From Erythrobacter sp. (GTDB taxonomy: Bacteria > Pseudomonadota > Alphaproteobacteria > Sphingomonadales > Sphingomonadaceae), in contig NZOF01000052.1 in NCBI GenBank assembly GCA_002695185.1, positions 1 to 12,180 on the forward strand: a DNA stretch of 12,180 nucleotides, given 5' to 3'. How positions within the stretch are numbered: the stretch's first letter is position 1; each line of letters starts with the position of its first letter. The translations under genes and the position numbers were made by a program. This document shows, piece by piece, positions 8,224 to 12,180 of the stretch. The notes below the pieces were generated by a model, which did no database searches, had not been told where the DNA came from, and was given only the letters and a program-made list of their open reading frames with translations.

Positions 8224-8232
8224 GGAGGTGAT
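8221..8232 (+). promoter_or_regulatory. Orphan perfect Shine-Dalgarno sequence overlapping the enzyme stop codon
   Basis: TAAGGAGGTGAT overlaps the TAA stop of the large enzyme and is a 12-base match to the complement of the conserved 16S rRNA 3' end. At the usual 5-9 base spacing there is no start codon that opens a frame. The only nearby ATG, at 8231, is too close and reads M-V-C-stop. Such a strong site at a gene's stop normally serves a coupled downstream gene. Here that gene appears to have been lost. Confidence 0.6.
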
Positions 8233-8305
8233 GGTCTGCTAGCCCAAAGTGCCGATTGCACCGCGTCCAAATCTCTCGATATCCACCAAACAGTATCATC
8301 GTTAG

Positions 8306-8374
8306 TCAACCAGTCACCGACGCTAAGCCGTCGTCGCCTGCCTCGTCTATATAACCGATAAAGCTGTGTGCCAT
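8306..8374 (-). pseudogene. Truncated N-terminus of a DUF3800-like gene
   Basis: From an ATG at 8374 on the minus strand the frame reads MAHSFIGYIDEAGDDGL and then stops after 22 codons at 8306. YIDEAGDDG is the hallmark N-terminal motif of DUF3800 proteins, a family suggested to have an RNase H-like fold and often seen in accessory regions. The conserved beginning is intact but the rest (normally some 200 residues or more) is absent. The neighbouring frame continues with ASVGDWLTNDDTVWW and SRDLDAVQSALW for a short way, which may be further shifted coding remnant. The remnant is 29 bases downstream of the 54-codon minus-strand frame, so the two were probably once one operon. The call rests on one motif. 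Confidence 0.45.
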
Positions 8375-8403
8375 CCACAACTCTTCTGTGGGCAGGCGCG
8401 AGG

Positions 8404-8568
8404 TCATTTAAGGGACGCCTTCACATCCGCGAGATCGCTCTTGTTTACGGTCTGCATTTGGCCAAGGGTGTTCCAGCCGTGTGGATCGCCGCCAGGCCAA
8501 GTTTCGCTATGATTGCGAGCGTTTGAAACAATCTTTTTTCCGAACGTTAACGAATCGTTAGGCGTCAT
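8404..8568 (-). CDS. 54-aa hypothetical protein upstream of the DUF3800 remnant
   Basis: A minus-strand frame runs from the ATG at 8568 to TGA at 8404-8406, encoding 54 residues. The product is soluble with a Trp/Gly/His-rich middle (SETWPGGDPHGWNTLGQM) and a Lys-containing C-terminus. Its composition looks protein-like rather than like random GC-rich translation, and it heads directly into the truncated DUF3800-like start on the same strand. The ribosome-binding site is weak, and a stop codon lies two codons before the ATG. It may be a complete small gene left behind from a lost operon, a fragment of a longer gene, or chance. I do not recognise the family. Confidence 0.4.
   Translation of the reverse strand: MTPNDSLTFGKKIVSNARNHSETWPGGDPHGWNTLGQMQTVNKSDLADVKASLK
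8548..8560. promoter_or_regulatory. 13-bp palindrome, possible operator
   Basis: TAACGA-A-TCGTTA is a perfect 6-bp inverted repeat around one base. It overlaps a second palindrome, CGTTAACG (8545-8552). It lies inside the start of the 54-codon minus-strand frame and about 104 bases before the start of the plus-strand 67-aa gene, so it could bind a regulator of either. A chance occurrence in AT-rich DNA is possible. Confidence 0.3.
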
Positions 8569-8663
8569 CAGTCAGCAGGTAGCGCTTACGCAGTTGCGCG
8601 TCGATTCAAGTGGTGTTACCGCACCGCAATCGAGTTGCCGTACGTTCAACGGAGGCAAGCGAA

Positions 8664-8867
8664 ATGGCCAGGGATGAAGTAAACATGGGCATAGAAGCGC
8701 TAACCACTTTTGCGCAGCGCTCTGGTCGCGTTGAATTTTCAAATTCCGAGATCTTCGACCAATTTGAGTTGAGGCTGGCTGACTCTACAGTGCAGCAAAT
8801 TCGTCAGCTGGAGGAATCCATTATGACGGCCGAAGAGCGTTTGGGCAATTTCCGCGTTGGGCAGTGA
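8664..8867 (+). CDS. 67-aa helical protein, first gene of the peptidase module
   Basis: I do not recognise the family. The start is the ATG at 8664 because GGAGG (8651-8655) sits 8 bases upstream; a longer open frame to 8610 adds residues without a good site. The product is small, acidic and predicted mostly helical: MARDEVNMGIEALTTFAQ, then ADSTVQQIRQLEESIMTAEERL, which has the heptad-like spacing of a short coiled coil. There is no signal peptide or membrane segment. It ends 31 bases before the predicted cysteine peptidase on the same strand, so the two are probably one operon. A partner, inhibitor, adaptor or substrate of the peptidase is plausible, but this is inference from position and size only. 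Confidence 0.72.
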   Translation: MARDEVNMGIEALTTFAQRSGRVEFSNSEIFDQFELRLADSTVQQIRQLEESIMTAEERLGNFRVGQ

Positions 8868-8898
8868 CAAATAATCGAGCTGAAGCTAGCTAGAGAAT

Positions 8899-10518
8899 AT
8901 GAAGGCTAGCCTACTTGTACATGCCCCTAAAAATGATGGAGATTGGGGACATCTTCCTCTAATCCTGAACCATGGTGTAGACAATCTGTTGCTTCGCTCG
9001 CTGATTGAGCGAGCAAAACGGCTTGGATGCGTTACGATCCTTGAAGAAACAGCATACATCGACAGAGATTTTTCAGCTGTCTACGCTGCATTCTACGCAA
9101 AATTATTTAAACCACTGACGAAATTTTGCACGAGAATTCACTTCTTTGCAGCCGATATAACGCCAGCGTTAGCTCAGGCTAATCCGGCTGAATTGGTGGA
9201 CCAATTGCAAAATTGCGGAACGCATTATTTGGGCGACGTCGTGTTGCGGCCCCTTACTCACGCGCCAGTCAGTTCGGCACGAATTTCCGCAACCAACCTG
9301 CACGATGCCACTTGTCAGGAAGTGTCAGTCAAGTCTCGATTTGCAAACCACATCCTGGGTGCAGAGTTTGTGGTCGACGCAATGCCTCTCAGTCAGCAGG
9401 ACACCCGAACAGGGGCCTGTGCCCAAGCTGCCATGTGGATGACTGGACGGCATTTCAATAATAGGCACGGCTCTCCTTGGTTCTCTATGCCGGATATAAC
9501 CGAGGTTGCTCTCAATCCCACTGATGCAGGCATCACGCAGTCGCTACCTGCGGGTTCCGAATATCTTACCGCCGACAATATGGTGCGCGCCTTGCGAGCG
9601 ATGGGCCGCCACCCAGTGACATACGTGCCTGATGCGGTCGTAAGCGGAAATCCTACGTGGATGAATGTGCGACCGCGCGATGTCATTTCTCGGTATGTCG
9701 ACTCTGGTATCCCCGTCATCTTGGGACTTCAGCAGGCCGGAACTGCGATTGGCCACGGCGTTGTTGCGGTGGGGACTGAACGCACTGACAATGTCGATCC
9801 TGCGACTTTCGCACCCAGTCCCACCGCAGCCGAGTACGTAACCCATTTTCTTGTAAATGACGATCAACGTGGAGCTTATTGTCGATTGCCAGTGAATGCC
9901 GCTGACAAGTCCGTAGATTACCCATTCTGCTTAGAAACTGACATCAAGTTTCTTTTGGTTCCCTTGCCAGAGAAGGTCTTCATGACCGCTGAAGCGGCAG
10001 AGTTGGTAGCACGGGGTATGCTTTTCCAAGTGGCGCATCAACGAAAGCATTTGGCGACGTCAGCTCTTCCGCCAGGAACGGCTTGGGATGAAGACCCGAC
10101 CTTCTATGACTTGTTGCAAACCAACTCGGCGTTTGCTCGCACCTATCTCACTTATGGGTGGAAATATAAGACTCGGATGCTGAGGAACTGCTCTTCGCAG
10201 CAGGCCAAAGCCGAACTGCTTGGAATGCAGTTGCCTAAGTACGTGTGGGTGACCGAGTTTTCCCGGCCGGAAGAAACGGCGTTTTTAGACCCATGCAAGC
10301 GATTAATACGAGCTCACGCTGTGGTTGATGCGACTGGAAGCCGACTTTGGGACAGCACGCTGTTCGTTAACGCCCCTGGGCTGACAACTGCATGGCAGTA
10401 TGATCCTAGATCGACATCGGTGACGCCTAATTTGATTGTGGCGGCAGATTTGGGCAGTTCGCCCTACTGGCCTAAGATTCGAGGCATGGCTGATTACGCG
10501 AGTTGTTTGGTGAGCTAA
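8899..10518 (+). CDS. Predicted papain/C39-like cysteine peptidase-domain protein
   Basis: A 539-residue soluble protein without signal peptide or membrane segments. Residues 1-155 form an unrecognised N-terminal part. A catalytic region then shows SQQDTRTGACAQAAMWM (Gln166/167 and Cys174), VDSGIPVILGLQQ, IGHGVVAVG (His286) and THFLVNDDQRGAY (Asn320, Asp321/322). The Q-C-H-N/D order and the local patterns fit the papain-like fold of C39-type peptidases, where Cys attacks the bond, His is the base and Asn/Asp orients it. A C-terminal part of about 200 residues (from about 340) is unrecognised. There is no transporter, so a bacteriocin-processing role is unlikely; an intracellular role is inferred. 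The start has a weak ribosome-binding site and may depend on coupling to the 67-aa gene. Base composition is markedly AT-richer than the upstream enzyme gene. Activity could equally be a transferase or deamidase type. Confidence 0.72.
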   Translation: MKASLLVHAPKNDGDWGHLPLILNHGVDNLLLRSLIERAKRLGCVTILEETAYIDRDFSAVYAAFYAKLFKPLTKFCTRIHFFAADITPALAQANPAELVDQLQNCGTHYLGDVVLRPLTHAPVSSARISATNLHDATCQEVSVKSRFANHILGAEFVVDAMPLSQQDTRTGACAQAAMWMTGRHFNNRHGSPWFSMPDITEVALNPTDAGITQSLPAGSEYLTADNMVRALRAMGRHPVTYVPDAVVSGNPTWMNVRPRDVISRYVDSGIPVILGLQQAGTAIGHGVVAVGTERTDNVDPATFAPSPTAAEYVTHFLVNDDQRGAYCRLPVNAADKSVDYPFCLETDIKFLLVPLPEKVFMTAEAAELVARGMLFQVAHQRKHLATSALPPGTAWDEDPTFYDLLQTNSAFARTYLTYGWKYKTRMLRNCSSQQAKAELLGMQLPKYVWVTEFSRPEETAFLDPCKRLIRAHAVVDATGSRLWDSTLFVNAPGLTTAWQYDPRSTSVTPNLIVAADLGSSPYWPKIRGMADYASCLVS

Positions 10519-10558
10519 GCTGGGAAATTTTGCTCGCTGCGGCATGCTACCAAATATT

Positions 10559-10581
10559 TTGGGGGCCATAGTGGGGGCCAC
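10559..10581. promoter_or_regulatory. Putative integrase arm-type sites, right end
   Basis: TTGGGGGCCA (10559-10568) and GTGGGGGCCAC (10571-10581) are two direct copies of the motif found four times at the left end. They lie 54-76 bases inside attR. The longer copy matches the inverted left copy at 259-268 base for base over ten positions. Presence near both ends supports binding by the island's recombinase. Confidence 0.5.
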
Positions 10582-10634
10582 TTCGTAACCTATATCGCGC
10601 AATATCTCGGATAAACTTGGCAAAACTGAGATAA

Positions 10635-10660
10635 TTCGACTCCGTCCCCGGGCACCATTT
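10635..10660 (+). repeat. attR: 26-bp direct repeat, copy 2
   Basis: A perfect copy of 72-97, starting TTCGACTCC and ending CACCATTT. Nothing upstream of it resembles a tRNA, so it is only the 3' end segment left at the distal junction. It marks the right boundary of the island. Confidence 0.93.
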
Positions 10661-10674
10661 GTTCTTTTCTCCTC

Positions 10675-10700
10675 ATCCAGCAGCATCCAGCGCCGTCCAG
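10675..10700. repeat. Three TCCAG repeats in 10-bp phase, possible old arm sites
   Basis: ATCCAG at 10675, ATCCAG at 10685 and GTCCAG at 10695 are spaced exactly 10 bases apart, so they face the same side of the helix. They stand between attR and the decayed integrase, matching the place where the intact integrase has its own arm-like sites. They may be arm sites of the older element, but three short repeats could be chance. Confidence 0.35.
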
Positions 10701-10776
10701 AAAATGGGCGAAAATGTGGGTTTCTCAATAACCCATCGTCCCCGCACGTTCCCGGGATACACCGGCAGCCACCGCT

Positions 10777-11835
10777 CGGTGATGGTTTTTCGGTCAGCAG
10801 AAGACGCTTTCCCTGGGCACCTACCCGGAAGTGTCTCCCGCGAAGCTTCGCGAGAAAAGAACGGCGGCGTGAGAAGCGCTGGCGGCCGGACAAAATCCGG
10901 CTGAAGTGCAGAAGGCCAAGGTTCGCGAGGCGAAGGCCAAATCGGAAGAGACCTTCAAGGCGATGGCGGATGAATGGCTTGGCCGCCTCGAATTCAAGGG
11001 GCAAGCGCCCGAGGCGTTCCAGAAGTTGCGCTGGCTGCTCGACCTCGCCTACCCTCTTATTTGCCGCCCGGCCATCTCAGATTTCACTGCACCCGAACTG
11101 CTGGAGGTCCTCCGCACAGATGAGGTGCGCGAGCGGTAGGAGACGGCAGGCCGCCTCCGCAGCACCTTCGGTACGATCTGCCGTTACGTGATCGTAACCG
11201 GGCGAGCGCAGTGGGATTTGGCCGTCCACCTTTGCGCCACTCTGATAACGCTGAAGCCGCAACACCGGGGAGCGATCCTGGAGACCAAGGCGCTTGGCGG
11301 CCTCCTTCGTGCGGTTGGTGGTCATGAAGGCCAGCCCACCGAGCGAATGGCGCTCAAGATGCTGCCGCATAGGTTTCCGTGGCCCGGCGAACTTCGATGG
11401 CCGAATGGAAGGACTTCGATTTCGAAGTGGCCGTCTGGCCGTCCCGGCAGGGAAGACGAGATGCGTCGCCCTCATAAGGTGCCGCTCACGCAGCAGGTTC
11501 TAGACATGCTGGCGGAACTGGAGCCGATCACCTGCGATGGCAAACTTCTCTTTCCCAGTATTCGTTCTGCTGACCGGCCGATCACCGACAATACCCTCGA
11601 TGTTGCGCTAAGACGGCTGGGTTCGGGAAAGACGAGGTGACGGCCCATGGGTTCTGGGCCACAGCCAGCACGCTTCTAAACGAAAATGGGCAAGTGGCAC
11701 CCGGACGCCATCGAGCGCCAGTTGGCCCATGTCGAATTCGATGATGTTCGACTACCCTATATGCTCGGCACCCATTGGGACGAGCGCATCAGGATGATGC
11801 GGCGTTGGCCGAACTACCTTGATGGATTGCGCGCC
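10777..11835 (+). pseudogene. Decayed P4-type tyrosine recombinase of an older element
   Basis: The main frame reads QQKTLSLGTYPEVSPAKLRE, then a TGA at 10870, then EALAAGQNPAEVQKAKVREA through WLGRLEFKG, then a TAG at 11137, and resumes as ETAGRLRSTFGTICRY, matching the arm, core and catalytic domains of the intact integrase in order. The Arg box survives (WPGELR), as does MRRPHKVPL. Small frameshifts between about 11397 and 11460 and paired ones near 11622 and 11688 disrupt the rest. In the shifted frame the catalytic box reads HGFW, so its Arg is also mutated. The Tyr region (YMLGTHWDERI, Tyr codon at 11758) and YLDGLRA end the homology. The first 40 or so residues are lost. It is inactive. 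It is clearly related to but diverged from the intact integrase, and sits in the same orientation after the tRNA 3' end copy. Confidence 0.9.
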
Positions 11836-11863
11836 GCTCGCCGGCTCTCTACCACCGCGTGCG

Positions 11864-12180
11864 ATGCTGCTTGTGTTTCGACTATGTCTGCTGCTGCTGT
11901 GCGCCGCGCCCGCTGCGGCGCTCGCGCTTCCCGCCAACAAGCCGACGCCCGGCTATGCCCGGGTGGCGATCGAGACGTCGGTGGGCACGATCATCGTGGC
12001 GGTGGACCTGAAGCGCGCGCCGCGCACGTCGGCCAATTTCCTGACCTATGTCGATGACGGGCGGTTCGACGGCGTCACCTTCTACCGGGCGGCGCGGCGC
12101 AAGAGCAATGCCAGGCTGGGGCTGATCCAGGGCGGGATCGACACCGATCTGCGCCGGTCGCTGCCGCCGATCCCGCATGA
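11864..12180 (+). CDS. Periplasmic cyclophilin-type peptidyl-prolyl cis-trans isomerase, 5' part
   Basis: Partial gene running off the window; 105 codons are visible. It begins MLLVFRLCLLLLCAAPAAAL, a Sec signal peptide with likely cleavage after the AAALA region, so the enzyme should act in the periplasm, where it speeds folding by isomerising X-Pro bonds. The mature start YARVAIETSVGTIIVAVD, then APRTSANFLTYVDDG, FDGVTFYRA and LIQGGI match the cyclophilin fold. F-x-x-V-x-F-Y-R is close to the catalytic FHRVI/FYRVI box, and the Q of IQGG is present. The high-GC codon use is typical of the host chromosome. It begins 28 bases after the recognisable end of the decayed integrase, so the older element's remaining DNA beyond its integrase has been deleted. 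Confidence 0.9.
   Translation, partial: MLLVFRLCLLLLCAAPAAALALPANKPTPGYARVAIETSVGTIIVAVDLKRAPRTSANFLTYVDDGRFDGVTFYRAARRKSNARLGLIQGGIDTDLRRSLPPIPH

Larger units (their letters stand above)
72..10660. mobile_element. Integrative genomic island in tRNA-Phe, about 10.6 kb
   Basis: A 26-bp perfect direct repeat (72-97 and 10635-10660) encloses a P4-type integrase gene at the tRNA-proximal end, an AlpA-like small DNA-binding protein and two unrelated cargo blocks. This is the classic layout of an integrase-driven island in the 3' end of a tRNA gene. No conjugation, replication or phage structural gene is visible, so it is probably a mobilisable or satellite-like island. The cargo is defence-like: a single-chain restriction-modification enzyme with an XRE regulator, and a small protein plus cysteine-peptidase pair. 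Both attachment repeats and the integrase look intact, so excision may still be possible. Confidence 0.9.

Noticed and set aside
8664..10518. Bacteriocin maturation module (C39 peptidase with small precursor)
   Set aside because: There is no ABC transporter, no membrane segments and no double-glycine leader in the 67-aa protein.
8664..10518. Classical toxin-antitoxin pair
   Set aside because: The gene sizes fit loosely, but the 67-aa protein has no recognisable antitoxin DNA-binding domain and the 539-aa protein is far larger than usual toxins.
10717..10735. Hairpin TGGGTT...AACCCA as a terminator
   Set aside because: The arms are only 6 bp, no T-run follows, and it lies just beyond attR with no gene ending there.
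1..12180. CRISPR array or complete insertion sequence
   Set aside because: I found no regularly spaced repeat array of CRISPR type and no transposase gene or terminal inverted repeats on either strand.

Overview
The window holds a complete genomic island of about 10.6 kb inserted at the 3' end of a tRNA-Phe gene, in what looks like a GC-rich alphaproteobacterial (sphingomonad-like) chromosome. The host is inferred from composition, codon use and the style of the integrase, lipoprotein and cyclophilin; no marker in the window proves it. The island edges are directly visible. The last 23 bases of the tRNA plus TTT (72-97) recur perfectly at 10635-10660, and a P4-type tyrosine recombinase gene starts just inside the tRNA-proximal end.

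Layout. 19-94: tRNA-Phe(GAA). 207-268: four GGGGCC-cored sites that look like integrase arm sites. 268-2244: mobility block, with the integrase, a translationally coupled gene of unknown function (1497-1967) and a small AlpA/excisionase-like helix-turn-helix protein. 2245-2874: no convincing gene. 2875-3566: a small lipoprotein gene on the minus strand, divergent from a 75-aa XRE-type regulator, with a strong palindrome between them. 3567-4122: no convincing gene. 4123-8223: a very large single-chain restriction-modification protein (N-terminal PD-(D/E)xK-like nuclease, gamma-type adenine methyltransferase, C-terminal specificity region). 8224-8609: a junction zone with a perfect but orphaned Shine-Dalgarno sequence, a truncated DUF3800-like start on the minus strand and a 54-codon minus-strand reading frame. 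8664-10518: a 67-aa protein followed by a 539-aa protein with an apparent papain/C39-like Cys-His-Asn/Asp arrangement. 10559-10660: right-end arm sites and attR.

Beyond attR lies older material: a decayed second P4-type integrase (10777-11835) with three phased TCCAG repeats in front of it. This suggests the same tRNA was used by an earlier element. The chromosome resumes with a signal-peptide-bearing peptidyl-prolyl isomerase that runs off the window at 11864.

In function the island looks like a small defence-type element. The integrase, AlpA-like protein and att sites move it. The XRE regulator may time expression of the restriction-modification enzyme. The second cargo, a small helical protein plus a predicted cysteine peptidase, is the best candidate for an undescribed system. 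It is much more AT-rich than the restriction-modification gene and was probably acquired separately. The scars at 8221-8568 show that cargo between the two modules was lost or replaced.
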